This document shows positions 35,402 through 44,568 of a stretch of 64,000 nt of DNA, in pieces; within the stretch, counting starts at the first letter, position 1; each line of letters begins with the position of its first letter. The position numbers and the translations under genes are program-made. The stretch covers positions 248,001-312,000 of the forward strand of contig NZ_CP056783.1 of NCBI RefSeq assembly GCF_023278045.1, given 5' to 3'. The DNA is from Flavobacterium sp. K5-23 (GTDB lineage: Bacteria > Bacteroidota > Bacteroidia > Flavobacteriales > Flavobacteriaceae). Under the pieces are notes generated by a model that worked only from the letters and a program-made list of their open reading frames with translations, searched no databases and was not told the DNA's origin.

Positions 35402-35788
35402 ATGGTTTCACAAATAACAAGAGGCATAAAAATATCCGTTTTGACTAGTTTTGAAGGCACGTATTTCAAGAACTATAAGATTCATTTTGCCTTTAGTTAT
35501 CAAATTACAATTGAAAACCATAGTAAAGATTCTGTTCAGTTAATCTCCCGTCATTGGGAAATTTTCGATTCTCTTAATGATATCGAAGTGGTTGACGGAG
35601 AAGGAGTCATAGGTAAAAAACCGGTTTTAAAACCTGGAGAACACCATACATACAGTTCAGGTTGTTTATTATCATCTCCTTACGGATCAATGAAAGGTCA
35701 TTTCAATATGATTAATTTCACGAGCACTAAAAACTTTAAAGTCTTTGTGCCTACATTTAGGTTGTGCGCTCCTTTTGCATTGAATTAA
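35402..35788 (+). CDS. apaG: ApaG domain protein
   Basis: This 128-residue protein matches ApaG over its whole length (ITRGIKISVLTSFEGTYFKN, FAFSYQITIENHSKDSVQLISRHWEIFDS, VVDGEGVIGKKPVLKPGEHHTYSSGCLLSSPYGSMKGHF). The immunoglobulin-like fold is shared with FBXO3-type proteins. In enterobacteria apaG is linked to Co/Mg resistance and Ap4A metabolism, but its biochemical role is unclear. Here it has its own promoter box downstream of the Plug gene. Confidence 0.93.
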   Translation: MVSQITRGIKISVLTSFEGTYFKNYKIHFAFSYQITIENHSKDSVQLISRHWEIFDSLNDIEVVDGEGVIGKKPVLKPGEHHTYSSGCLLSSPYGSMKGHFNMINFTSTKNFKVFVPTFRLCAPFALN

Positions 35789-36222
35789 TTTACTAATATT
35801 CAACCACTATTTTAAATTTTCCATAAAATCTCCTAATCGAGTTAAATTTTCTTGTTTAAACTAATTACAACTACACTTTTGGGATTCACTTTGGCAAATG
35901 TGTTTCATTATTATCAAATATGACTAACGCATAGAGCGCTAACTACTTAAACATTAAATTGAAATTATAAACTCAAATAACAAAAACCAAACTATCATAG
36001 CTCCGTTTTTTTTTATAAAACACAAGCTAAATCATAATTATAACTTAAATGTTCTCGTTAAATAAAACATTTGACTTTAATTTAAGCTAAAAAAACAATA
36101 ATTTTCAAGTTATCCTTTGTACTTTTGTTGAATAATAAATTATTAGCAACATTTAGTGCGACTATTTATTTTTGAATGTCTAATCTTATCTGTTTTCTAA
36201 CAGATTAACAAATTACAATATT
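35789..36222. other. 434-bp intergenic stretch upstream of pruA
   Basis: Apart from the pruA -7 box at 36120-36127 this AT-rich sequence shows no coding potential, tRNA or strong hairpin. The 95-nt leader between that box and the ATG could hold regulation, but I see no recognisable riboswitch. Confidence 0.5.
36120..36127 (+). promoter_or_regulatory. -7 box of the pruA promoter
   Basis: TACTTTTG matches TAnnTTTG, giving a 5' leader of about 90 nt. Confidence 0.5.
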
Positions 36223-37851
36223 ATGCTAAAAGGATTTTTTCATGTACCAAAAGCGGTAAACGAACCAGTAAAAGGGTATGCACCAAATTCACCTGAAAAA
36301 GCAGCCGTACAAGCAGCTTATACTAAAATGTGGAATTCTAAAATTGACGTTCCTTTATATATTGGAAGCGAAGAAATTAGAACTGGAAACACAAAAACAA
36401 TGTCGGCTCCTCACGACCACAAACATATCGTAGGAACGTACCATCTTGCTGAAAAATCACATGTTGAGAAAGCAATTGCAAATGCATTAGAATCAAGAAC
36501 TGCATGGGCTAACATGGCTTGGGAACAACGTGCGGCTATTTTCTTAAAAGCAGCTGAGCTTATAGCAGGACCATACAGAGCTAGAATTAATGCAGCAACA
36601 ATGATTGCGCAATCTAAAAATATTCACCAAGCAGAAATTGATGCTTCTTGTGAACTAATTGACTTTTTACGTTTCAACGTAGAATTCATGACTCAAATAT
36701 ACGGAGACCAACCTACATCTACTTCAGATATGTGGAATCGTTTAGAATACAGACCTCTTGAAGGATTTGTATATGCGATTACCCCTTTTAACTTTACAGC
36801 GATTGCGGCTAATCTTCCAGCTAGTGCTGCAATGATGGGTAACGTTGTGATTTGGAAACCAAGTGACAGCCAAGTATTCTCGGCACAAATAATTATCGAA
36901 GTTTTCAAAGAAGCTGGAGTTCCTGATGGAGTTATCAATGTAGTTTTTGGAGATGCTTTAATGGTAACTGATACAGTACTTGCAAGCCGTGATTTTTCTG
37001 GATTGCATTTCACAGGTTCAACTCACGTTTTCAAAGACATCTGGGCAAAAATTGGAACTAACATTCACCATTACAAAACATACCCAAGAATCGTAGGAGA
37101 AACAGGTGGTAAAGATTTTATCATTGCACATCCTAGCGCTAACCCAAAACAAGTAGCAACAGGTATTGTTCGTGGAGCTTTCGAATTCCAAGGGCAAAAA
37201 TGTTCGGCTGCATCTAGAGCTTATATCCCTCAAAGTTTATGGCCAGCGGTAAAAGAACAAGTAATCACTGATGTTAAATCTATGAAAATGGGTTCGCCAG
37301 AAGATTTTGGTAACTTTATCACTGCAGTAATACATGAAGGTTCATTTGACAAATTAGCAAGTTTTATTGACCAAGCTAAAAAAGACACTGATGCTGAAAT
37401 TATTGTTGGTGGAAACTACGATAAATCAGTTGGATATTTTATTGAGCCTACAGTAATCGTTACTACAAACCCACATTATTCTACAATGGAAACCGAATTA
37501 TTCGGACCTGTAATGACAATTTTCGTTTACGAAGATGCGAAATGGGAAGAAACATTAGAATTAGTTGACGCAACATCTGAATATGCATTAACAGGGGCTG
37601 TTTTCAGTACTGACCGTTATGCGATTGAAGTAGCTACAGTAAAATTACAAAACGCTGCAGGTAACTTCTATATCAATGATAAACCAACAGGAGCTGTTGT
37701 AGGACAACAACCTTTTGGAGGTGCTAGAGCTTCAGGAACTAATGACAAAGCAGGTTCACCATTGAACTTATTGCGTTGGGCTTCTCCTAGAACAATCAAA
37801 GAAACATTTGTTACTCCAGAAAATTACAGATACCCGTTTTTGGGAGAATAA
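36223..37851 (+). CDS. pruA: L-glutamate gamma-semialdehyde (P5C) dehydrogenase
   Basis: This 542-residue NAD-dependent enzyme oxidises glutamate semialdehyde to glutamate, the second step of proline degradation. Catalytic Cys327 is in GAFEFQGQKCSAASR and general base Glu293 in GETGGKDF. The cofactor loop ITPFNFTAIAANLPASAAMMGN is conserved. It is the stand-alone form: no proline dehydrogenase domain is fused and no putA-like neighbour is present. The protein begins MLKGFFHVPKAVNEPVKGY, typical of the family. Confidence 0.95.
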   Translation: MLKGFFHVPKAVNEPVKGYAPNSPEKAAVQAAYTKMWNSKIDVPLYIGSEEIRTGNTKTMSAPHDHKHIVGTYHLAEKSHVEKAIANALESRTAWANMAWEQRAAIFLKAAELIAGPYRARINAATMIAQSKNIHQAEIDASCELIDFLRFNVEFMTQIYGDQPTSTSDMWNRLEYRPLEGFVYAITPFNFTAIAANLPASAAMMGNVVIWKPSDSQVFSAQIIIEVFKEAGVPDGVINVVFGDALMVTDTVLASRDFSGLHFTGSTHVFKDIWAKIGTNIHHYKTYPRIVGETGGKDFIIAHPSANPKQVATGIVRGAFEFQGQKCSAASRAYIPQSLWPAVKEQVITDVKSMKMGSPEDFGNFITAVIHEGSFDKLASFIDQAKKDTDAEIIVGGNYDKSVGYFIEPTVIVTTNPHYSTMETELFGPVMTIFVYEDAKWEETLELVDATSEYALTGAVFSTDRYAIEVATVKLQNAAGNFYINDKPTGAVVGQQPFGGARASGTNDKAGSPLNLLRWASPRTIKETFVTPENYRYPFLGE

Positions 37852-37877
37852 TTTTTTCTAAGATGCAAAGTATCTGA

Positions 37878-37956
37878 GTGCCAAAGTTGTAAAGCTTTGG
37901 CACTTATGAAACCATAAAAAAAGCCGAATCTAAAAATTTAGATTCGGCTTTTTACT
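37878..37956. terminator. Two consecutive hairpins, terminator of pruA and rsmG
   Basis: The first hairpin is GTGCCAAAG/CTTTGGCAC (37878-37886 and 37895-37903). The second is a 17-bp stem containing GCCGAATCTAAA, with A and T runs (37918-37934 and 37937-37953). The second has U-tracts on both strands. Confidence 0.82.
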
Positions 37957-38017
37957 TTATATTTTTATATGCTGTCCATCGTTCGACTTGAAGACTTTAG
38001 ACTTTAAGACACTTTGA

Positions 38018-38647
38018 CTATACCACAAACTTCAACGGCACATGCACCACTTTCTTCGTTTCAAAAAATTCATCTTCAAAGAAATCAGCTAGATCGTATT
38101 GAGTGGCTTTTGGGAAATCTGCCAGCTCTTCTGTTAGGTCTCCACCTTTTAAATATAGAATACCATTTTTCAATTCGTGTTTCTGTTGCTTTTTGATTTT
38201 ATTTTTTATCCAAGAAACAAAATCAGGCATATTGGTCACGGCACGACTCACGATAAAATCGAAATCTCCTTTTACATTTTCAGCCCTTAATTGCTCTGCT
38301 TTAACATTTTTCAACTCTAATGCTTCGGCGACAGCCTGAACCACTTTTATTTTTTTAGCAATAACATCAATTAAAAAAAACCGAGTTTCCGGAAAAAGAA
38401 TCGCTAATGGAATCCCTGGAAACCCACCACCAGTACCTACGTCCAAAACATAAGTTCCTGGTTCAAATTTTATAATTTTAGCTATACCCAAAGAATGTAA
38501 GATGTGCTTCGTGTACAAAGCATCAATGTCTTTTCTAGATATTACATTTATTTTTTCGTTCCATTCGTGATATAAAGAATCCAATTTTGCGAATTGCTCT
38601 TTTTGAATATCAGTTAAATTAGGAAAATACTTAAGAATCTCGTCCAT
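38018..38647 (-). CDS. rsmG: 16S rRNA (guanine527-N7)-methyltransferase
   Basis: This 209-residue enzyme methylates G527 in the 530 loop of 16S rRNA. SAM motif YVLDVGTGGGFPGIPLAILFPE is the family signature, followed by FFLIDVIAKKIKVVQAVAEAL and DFIVSRAVTNMP. The ATG at 38647 (MDEILKYFPNLT) is preferred to a TTG one codon upstream. A TACTTTTG box precedes it by 16 nt. Confidence 0.95.
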   Translation of the reverse strand: MDEILKYFPNLTDIQKEQFAKLDSLYHEWNEKINVISRKDIDALYTKHILHSLGIAKIIKFEPGTYVLDVGTGGGFPGIPLAILFPETRFFLIDVIAKKIKVVQAVAEALELKNVKAEQLRAENVKGDFDFIVSRAVTNMPDFVSWIKNKIKKQQKHELKNGILYLKGGDLTEELADFPKATQYDLADFFEDEFFETKKVVHVPLKFVV

Positions 38648-38663
38648 CAATCTATTTTTTTAA

Positions 38664-38671
38664 CAAAAGTA
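38664..38671 (-). promoter_or_regulatory. -7 box of the rsmG promoter
   Basis: TACTTTTG on the minus strand matches TAnnTTTG, 16 nt before the ATG. Confidence 0.5.
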
Positions 38672-38728
38672 CTCATTTTACATTTGAAATATTTAACTCA
38701 ATTTTGCAAATTGAAAATTTATAATAAT

Positions 38729-38736
38729 TATCTTTG
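38729..38736 (+). promoter_or_regulatory. -7 box of the desaturase promoter
   Basis: TATCTTTG matches TAnnTTTG; a TTTG at 38703-38706 (22-nt spacer) could be the -33 element. Confidence 0.55.
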
Positions 38737-38762
38737 GAACTTATTACAATTTTAGAATCTCT

Positions 38763-39860
38763 ATGAACACGAATGCTCCTATTTTTCCAAGACACGACGC
38801 TGTAAAGTTTTTTAAAACATTAAACTCCCGTGTAAACGATTATTTCAAAGAAAACAATCTTAAAAAAACAGGAAACTGGAGATTGCATTTGAAAACCGCA
38901 ATTATGTTTACGCTGTTCTTAGCACCGTATTTCTTTTTACTAATCTATACTGACATTCCTTTTTGGCTACACCTTGTTTTAAGCTTTGTTATTGGCGTTG
39001 GAATGGCTGGAGTGGGTATGAACGTGATGCACGATGGAAATCACGGTTCCTATTCTTCTAAACCTTGGTTAAACAAAATCATGGGTGGAAGCATCTATAT
39101 TCTTGCAGGTAATGTTTACAACTGGCAAGTTCAACACAATGTATTACACCACACTTACACAAATATCCCAGGACATGATGAAGATCTTGATGCTGGAAGA
39201 ATTATACGTTTTACAAAGCATGCTGAGTGGAGTAAATTTCATAAATTCCAACAGTATTACGCCATTTTTGCATATGGCTTATTAACCATCAACTGGTGCT
39301 TAACTACTGATTTCAAGCAAATGGGAGCGTATCTAAAAAGAAAACTTTCTTATGGAGGAACTCCAAATCCTACAAATCTATGGGTAGGTTTAGCAATTTC
39401 AAAAATTGTTTACTTTACTTTTTGGTTAGTTCTCCCTATGTTATTTATTACATGGTGGAAAGTATTGATTGGATTTTTTATAATGCATTACACAGCAGGA
39501 CTAATTTTAAGTCTAGTATTTCAATTAGCTCACGTTGTTGAAGAAACCGAAAATCCTACACCAAATGAGTTAAACGAAATGGATAATACTTGGGCAATTC
39601 ACCAATTATACACCACGACTAATTTCGCTCCAAAAAGCTGGTTGCTTAACTATTATACTGGTGGATTAAATCACCAAATCGAACACCATCTTTACCCAAA
39701 CATAAGCCATATTCATTATGGAAAAATTGCAAATTTCGTTAAGCAAACTGCTAAAGAATGTGATTTACCTTATTTCGAATACAAAACAATGGCAAGTGCT
39801 TTAATTGCTCATATGAAGCATTTAAAAGATTTAGGAAAGAACCCTGCTTTATCAGCTTAA
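38763..39860 (+). CDS. Membrane fatty-acid (acyl-CoA/lipid) desaturase
   Basis: This 365-residue integral membrane di-iron enzyme shows all three histidine boxes: HDGNH (90-94), HNVLHH (125-130 region) and HQIEHH followed by LYPNISH near 308. The Q-containing third box (QIEHH) is typical of front-end desaturases of the linoleoyl-CoA type. No cytochrome b5 domain is fused, so a separate electron donor is needed. Several membrane helices flank the boxes. Regiospecificity cannot be deduced. It is divergent from rsmG. Confidence 0.93.
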   Translation: MNTNAPIFPRHDAVKFFKTLNSRVNDYFKENNLKKTGNWRLHLKTAIMFTLFLAPYFFLLIYTDIPFWLHLVLSFVIGVGMAGVGMNVMHDGNHGSYSSKPWLNKIMGGSIYILAGNVYNWQVQHNVLHHTYTNIPGHDEDLDAGRIIRFTKHAEWSKFHKFQQYYAIFAYGLLTINWCLTTDFKQMGAYLKRKLSYGGTPNPTNLWVGLAISKIVYFTFWLVLPMLFITWWKVLIGFFIMHYTAGLILSLVFQLAHVVEETENPTPNELNEMDNTWAIHQLYTTTNFAPKSWLLNYYTGGLNHQIEHHLYPNISHIHYGKIANFVKQTAKECDLPYFEYKTMASALIAHMKHLKDLGKNPALSA

Positions 39861-39930
39861 TTCGCTTAAAACAAACTAGTGAAAAGAAATATTTCATTCA
39901 TAAAATAGAACTAACTACAACCATAATAAA

Positions 39931-41118
39931 ATGAATCCACTTTCTGACAGAATTAACAATCTTGCGACTTCACAAACATTAGCAATGGCTGCATTAGCCA
40001 GAGAATTAAAAGCACAAGGAAAAGATATTATTAGCTTAAGCTTAGGAGAACCAGACTTTAATACGCCTGACTTCATCAAAGAAGCAGCGAAACGTGCCAT
40101 TGACGAAAACTACAGTACGTATTCTCCAGTAGAAGGATATCCTGAATTGAGAGAAGCCATTTGCCGCAAATTTAAAAGAGACAATGATCTTGATTACAAA
40201 CCATCTCAAATTGTGGTTTCAACAGGAGCAAAACAATCCTTATACAACATTGCGCAAGTAATGCTAAACGATGGTGACGAAGTAATTTTACCAGCACCTT
40301 ACTGGGTATCTTATTTTGAAATCGTAAAACTATCTGGAGGAGTTCCAGTAGAAGTTCCTACTTCTATTGATACTGATTTCAAAATCACTCCGGAACAACT
40401 AGAAGCAGCCATCACACCAAAAACAAAAATGATGTGGTTCAGTTCTCCTTGTAACCCAAGTGGATCGGTATACAACAGAGAAGAGTTGACTGCACTTGCA
40501 AAAGTGTTAGAAAAATACCCAAACATCTATGTAGTTTCTGACGAAATCTACGAACACATTAATTTCTCTGGAACTTTTTGCAGTATTGCATCTATCCCGG
40601 GAATGCTAGAAAAAACCATCACTGTAAACGGAGTTGCTAAAGCTTTCGCTATGACAGGATGGAGAATTGGTTACATTGGAGCACCGGAATTCATCGCTAA
40701 GGCGTGTGTGAAAATTCAAGGTCAAGTAACTTCTGGAGCAAACAGTATTGCTCAACGTGCAACTATTACAGCTGTAGATGCTGACCCAAGTGTTTTAAAC
40801 CACATGGTAAAAGCATTCCACAGTCGTAGAGATTTAGTTGTAGGATTATTAAAAGAAATCCCTGGAGTAAAAATCAACGTTCCAGAAGGAGCCTTTTACG
40901 TATTCCCAGACGTTTCTTCTTTCTTCGGAAAAACATTAAAAGGAACTGAAATCAACAATGCAAACGACGTTTCAATGTACCTTTTGGCCGAAGCTTGTGT
41001 TGCAACCGTAACAGGTGACGCTTTTGGAAATCCAAACTGTATCCGTTTCTCTTACGCAACCAGCGAAGATTTACTAACAGAAGCACTAAAAAGAATCAAA
41101 GACGCTTTGGCACTATAG
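39931..41118 (+). CDS. PLP-dependent class I aminotransferase (aspartate aminotransferase-like)
   Basis: This 395-residue protein is a fold-type I aminotransferase. PLP-binding Lys237 is in TVNGVAKAFAMTGWRIGYIG; most relatives have Ser before this Lys, here Ala236. Other markers are LSLGEPDFNTPDFIKEA, STGAKQSLYNIAQVML, WFSSPCNPSGSVY, VVSDEIYEHINF and the C-terminal substrate Arg in CIRFSYA. It resembles subgroup Ib aspartate transaminases. Substrate preference is inferred. It ends at a strong terminator. Confidence 0.92.
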   Translation: MNPLSDRINNLATSQTLAMAALARELKAQGKDIISLSLGEPDFNTPDFIKEAAKRAIDENYSTYSPVEGYPELREAICRKFKRDNDLDYKPSQIVVSTGAKQSLYNIAQVMLNDGDEVILPAPYWVSYFEIVKLSGGVPVEVPTSIDTDFKITPEQLEAAITPKTKMMWFSSPCNPSGSVYNREELTALAKVLEKYPNIYVVSDEIYEHINFSGTFCSIASIPGMLEKTITVNGVAKAFAMTGWRIGYIGAPEFIAKACVKIQGQVTSGANSIAQRATITAVDADPSVLNHMVKAFHSRRDLVVGLLKEIPGVKINVPEGAFYVFPDVSSFFGKTLKGTEINNANDVSMYLLAEACVATVTGDAFGNPNCIRFSYATSEDLLTEALKRIKDALAL

Positions 41119-41160
41119 TCGAAACTCCTAAAGTCAACAATCCGACTTTTATATATACCA

Positions 41161-41199
41161 AAAATACCTCAGGAGATTTTCTTGAGGTATTTTTTTTGG
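41161..41199 (+). terminator. Aminotransferase terminator
   Basis: The stem AAAATACCTCA/TGAGGTATTTT (41161-41171 and 41183-41193) is followed by a T run. Confidence 0.85.
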
Positions 41200-41290
41200 C
41201 GTGTTCGCCGCGGCGAATCGGGCTTTACGTTGCAATCTTTCTATTTTTAAAGAAAAAACAGAAAGGATTTTCACTACAATCCCTCACGCA
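41200..41290. repeat. Repeat-like block: 14-bp palindrome plus hairpin
   Basis: TTCGCCGCGGCGAA at 41204-41217 is a perfect palindrome in an AT-rich genome. It is followed by CGGGCTTTACGTTGCAATC and a hairpin (41234-41268: AATCTTTCTATTTTT against a near-complement), then CAATCCCTCACGC. I recall similar CGGGCT...CAATCCCT blocks scattered between genes in Flavobacterium genomes; this recollection was not checked. Confidence 0.5.
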
Positions 41291-41371
41291 AAGTGTAGCT
41301 GCTCCGCAAATGTCTCCTGACTTTGCGACACAATCTAAGTATCCATAAAACAAAATGCTTTAAGTAATCTC

Positions 41372-41417
41372 AACCATTAAGAAATTAAGTTGCATTTAGC
41401 TTAATTTCTTAATGGTT
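41372..41417. repeat. 18-bp perfect inverted repeat (hairpin)
   Basis: AACCATTAAGAAATTAAG at 41372-41389 is perfectly complementary to 41400-41417 with a 10-nt loop. No T run follows directly, so it is not a typical terminator. Confidence 0.75.
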
Positions 41418-41545
41418 TATTTATCTATTCAATTTCATTAGAATCCTTCCTTTTTAAACACTTCAATTTCATCAAAATAATTCGTGAATTTGCGGTCACA
41501 AAAAAGCAATTCAGTATTTTTACATTTCAAACTAGACTCCATAAA

Positions 41546-42706
41546 ATGAAAATACTACTTCTAGGCTCAGGCGAATTAGGAAAAGAATTTGCAATCGCAG
41601 CACAACGCATCGGGCACACCATAATAGCCGTTGATAGTTATGAAAAAGCACCTGCAATGCAAGTCGCTCACGGTTTTGAAGTCATCAATATGCTTGATGG
41701 CACTGAACTGGATCGCATTGTAGCCAAACACAATCCTGATTTTATCGTTCCAGAAATAGAAGCCATTCGCACCGAGCGTTTTTATGACTATGAGAAACAA
41801 GGGATAACGGTAGTTCCATCTGCGAAAGCGGCCAACTTCACTATGAATCGCAAAGCCATTCGTGATTTGGCTTCCAAAGAACTTGGTTTAAAAACAGCCA
41901 ATTATCGCTACGCCACTACTGCCGAAGAATTACAAAAAGGTGTTGAAGCTGTAGGAATGCCTTGCGTGGTAAAACCGCTAATGTCTTCTTCAGGAAAAGG
42001 ACAATCAACCATAAAAACCGAAGCCGACATTGAGAAAGCGTGGAATTATGCCGTAGAAGGTTCGCGTGGTGATGTGGTAGAAGTCATAGTTGAAGCATTT
42101 GTTAAATTCAATTCGGAGATTACTTTATTGACCGTTACCCAAAACAATAATCCAACCTTATTTTGCGCTCCAATAGGACACCGTCAAGAACGAGGTGATT
42201 ACCAGGAAAGTTGGCAACCCGCTAGAATTTCTGATAAGGATTTATACGAAGCCCAAGATATGGCCGAAAAAGTAACCGAAGCACTTGGCGGAGCAGGACT
42301 TTTTGGAGTGGAATTTTTCCTGGCTGATGATGGCGTTTATTTCTCGGAACTCTCCCCTCGCCCACACGATACCGGAATGGTAACTTTGGCAGGAACGCAA
42401 AACTTCAACGAATTCGAACTGCATTTAAGAGCTGTTTTGAGCTTGCCTATATTCGAAATTACATTAGAAAAAGCTGGAGCAAGTGCCGTAATATTAGCTT
42501 CCGAAAATTCTAATAATCCCACATTTACAGGAATAGAAAAAATCGCTTGTTTACCCAAAACCGATTTCAGAATATTTGGAAAACCTACATCAAGACCGTA
42601 TCGAAGAATGGGAGTTACTTTGGTAAACGCTACTTTAGAAACACCAATTGAAGAAGTGGTAGAAAAAGCAAAAGAAGCCGCTAAATTAGTCAAAGTACTC
42701 TCTTAA
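41546..42706 (+). CDS. purT: Formate-dependent phosphoribosylglycinamide formyltransferase
   Basis: This 386-residue ATP-grasp enzyme uses formate and ATP to formylate GAR in purine synthesis. It shows [21 protein letters not shown], the ATP-grasp core [35 protein letters not shown], and the metal-binding [25 protein letters not shown]. The C-terminal [20 protein letters not shown] is also typical. The length matches the family. Confidence 0.96.
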   Translation: MKILLLGSGELGKEFAIAAQRIGHTIIAVDSYEKAPAMQVAHGFEVINMLDGTELDRIVAKHNPDFIVPEIEAIRTERFYDYEKQGITVVPSAKAANFTMNRKAIRDLASKELGLKTANYRYATTAEELQKGVEAVGMPCVVKPLMSSSGKGQSTIKTEADIEKAWNYAVEGSRGDVVEVIVEAFVKFNSEITLLTVTQNNNPTLFCAPIGHRQERGDYQESWQPARISDKDLYEAQDMAEKVTEALGGAGLFGVEFFLADDGVYFSELSPRPHDTGMVTLAGTQNFNEFELHLRAVLSLPIFEITLEKAGASAVILASENSNNPTFTGIEKIACLPKTDFRIFGKPTSRPYRRMGVTLVNATLETPIEEVVEKAKEAAKLVKVLS

Positions 42707-43114
42707 TAATTGAGGCTGTATTCTAAAACAAACAGTATTAAATTTTCGACTTATTTACTTAGTAGACAACCAAAGGCTAAATGTTAACGGAGGCGAATTC
42801 CCCTCTTGAAATCGAAGATTCAACGACTCCAAAACCAATTTAAACCTGAGTTATAGGGGTTAGGGGTGTGTTATTGTTTAAAATGTAAATATTCCATTTT
42901 GTTAATACTGATCTAAAACATTAACAGTCATTAAAAACGATAATAAAGGTTGGTTTTTTAGATTTAATGTTGGTTTTTAAGTAAATAACTCGATTAAATT
43001 TTAAACCATATAAGGCATATAAGATCATTTATTCTAGGATGCAAAACAACCAGCTAATAAAACTGACATTCCTTTTATGTCGCCTTTTCACAACTGATCT
43101 TTTTCTAACCTAAA
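42707..43114. other. 408-bp intergenic stretch
   Basis: It lies between convergent purT and the AraC gene. It holds GGTTAGGGGTGTG-like and ATAAGGCATATAAG-like short sequences, but no ORF and no clear terminator or promoter. Nothing else is supported. Confidence 0.45.
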
Positions 43115-43981
43115 CTATCCTTTTTTAGAATCCCTAAATGCAGTGGGAGTAATAGTGGTGTGTTTCTTGAAAAATCTGGTGAAATAGGAATAATCATCAT
43201 AGCCTAATGCGATAGCAATTTCATTGACAGTCATTTTCTTGTCCATCAACATCCGTTTGGCTTCGAGAATGACTCTGTCTGTAATGACTTCTGTAGTTGT
43301 TTTTTTCAGGATTTCATTGCATATCCGATTCAAATGCTTCAATGTAATATTGAGTTGGGACGCATAGTAAGACGCCGTTTTTTCATTGATAAAGGTATCT
43401 TCTAAAAGCTGTTCGAACGTTTTAATTTTCACATTATACGAATGCGTCTCGTGAACAAATGTCTCATTGTATTTTCGAGCAAGATCGATATGAACAATAT
43501 CAAGCAGGTTCATAATTTTATCCTGTTTCATTAATTGATTATCAGCAACTTCAGTCATCATCGCCCTGAAATAAGGCAAAATAGATGATAATTCTACGCC
43601 ATTAAGTATAATTTCAGGCTTGCTACTTATCGAAAAATAAAAGGGATAGCTCTCAATATTTTTTTGACCAAAATAAAGATTATACATCTCTTGGGAATAG
43701 AACACCACAAATCCATCAACATCTTCGGATAGATTCCAATGATGCATTTGCCCAGGTTGCAAAAGAAAAACACTTCCTGGTTGTATCGTAAAAGAATCAA
43801 AATCGATTTCATGAGTCCCAGAACCTTTAGTAAAAACAACAAGTAGATAGAAATCATGTCTATGGGGTTCTTCAACAAAACTATGATCTATCAAATGGTT
43901 TTTAAACGTATTGACATACAAATCACGGTTCACGGAATTACAGTTAAACCGCTGGATATTATAAACTGGATATTTTTTCAT
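43115..43981 (-). CDS. AraC-family transcriptional regulator
   Basis: This 288-residue protein has an N-terminal cupin-like sensor (about 25-110; FVEEPHRHDFYLLVVFTKGSG, IQPGSVFLLQPGQMHHW) and a C-terminal double helix-turn-helix (about 190-286). The latter includes ASQLNITLKHLNRICNEILKK and the signature DDYSYFTRFFKKHTTITPTAFRDS. It is divergent from the DUF983 gene with a 94-bp gap, so that gene is a possible target. The ligand is unknown. Confidence 0.92.
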   Translation of the reverse strand: MKKYPVYNIQRFNCNSVNRDLYVNTFKNHLIDHSFVEEPHRHDFYLLVVFTKGSGTHEIDFDSFTIQPGSVFLLQPGQMHHWNLSEDVDGFVVFYSQEMYNLYFGQKNIESYPFYFSISSKPEIILNGVELSSILPYFRAMMTEVADNQLMKQDKIMNLLDIVHIDLARKYNETFVHETHSYNVKIKTFEQLLEDTFINEKTASYYASQLNITLKHLNRICNEILKKTTTEVITDRVILEAKRMLMDKKMTVNEIAIALGYDDYSYFTRFFKKHTTITPTAFRDSKKG

Positions 43982-44051
43982 AATTTAAAAAAATGTCTTT
44001 ATTGTGCTATAAGTAGCGAATATATAAAATAGCTACGACACAGATATAAAA

Positions 44052-44059
44052 TACCTTTG
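44052..44059 (+). promoter_or_regulatory. -7 box of the DUF983 promoter
   Basis: TACCTTTG matches TAnnTTTG, 16 nt before the ATG. Confidence 0.55.
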
Positions 44060-44075
44060 TAAAAAAAATAGTAAA

Positions 44076-44438
44076 ATGGCACATGCACTAGTTCACATCC
44101 TGAGTAACGATTGTCCTCATTGTCTAAAAGGGAAAGTTTTTAACGAGAAAAACATCTTTTTAAAATTTGGATTCCCTAATATGAACTCCAATTGTTCTCA
44201 TTGCAATTACAAATTCGAAAAAGAACCTGGCTATTTCTTTGGCGCTATGTATGTTAATTACGGACTTACTGTCGCGCAGGCAATTGGAACTTATTTAATA
44301 GCTCAACTGTTCTTTGAAGTAACTTTCGATCTAAGAATAATTGCTATTATTGCAATAGTAATCGTAGCGATGTCATCCTTTAACATCCGCCTTTCCCGAT
44401 TATTATGGATTTATATGTTTAAAAATTATTCCATCTAA
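44076..44438 (+). CDS. DUF983 membrane protein
   Basis: This 120-residue protein has an N-terminal zinc-ribbon-like part with CPHC (13-16) and CSHC (about 40-43). The conserved KEPGYFFGAMYVNYGLTVA segment follows, then two membrane helices (about 60-80 and 86-105). Family members are widespread in Bacteroidota and Alphaproteobacteria and have no firm function. The two CxxC pairs would bind a metal (inference). It has its own promoter box and is divergent from the AraC gene. Confidence 0.88.
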   Translation: MAHALVHILSNDCPHCLKGKVFNEKNIFLKFGFPNMNSNCSHCNYKFEKEPGYFFGAMYVNYGLTVAQAIGTYLIAQLFFEVTFDLRIIAIIAIVIVAMSSFNIRLSRLLWIYMFKNYSI

Positions 44439-44568
44439 ATTAGTTCCGAATCAATCTTTCGTGTAAATAAAATCCGGTTTTATTCCGGTTTTCATGTAAC
44501 TCCTATAGACAAACGTGTTTATTAAGACAAATTGACTATCTTAGTAATCCAAAAAAATTATAGATAAA

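Larger units (their letters stand above)
41119..41545. other. 427-bp intergenic stretch with three hairpin structures
   Basis: In order it holds the aminotransferase terminator, a GC-richer repeat-like block with a palindrome and hairpin (41200-41290), and an isolated 18-bp perfect hairpin (41372-41417). The last 100 bp lead to purT; a TATTTTTA sequence about 30 nt before the ATG is one base off the -7 consensus. Confidence 0.6.

Noticed and set aside
36128..36222. Riboswitch in the pruA leader
   Set aside because: The 95-nt leader has no conserved core that I can match to a known riboswitch class.
41204..41217. Operator site for purT
   Set aside because: The palindrome is over 300 bp from purT and is part of a repeat-like block, so regulator binding is not supported.
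44466..44495. Terminator after the DUF983 gene (CCGG repeats)
   Set aside because: The CCGGTTTT words form mainly a direct repeat; pairing leaves a bulge and only a 4-bp GC core.
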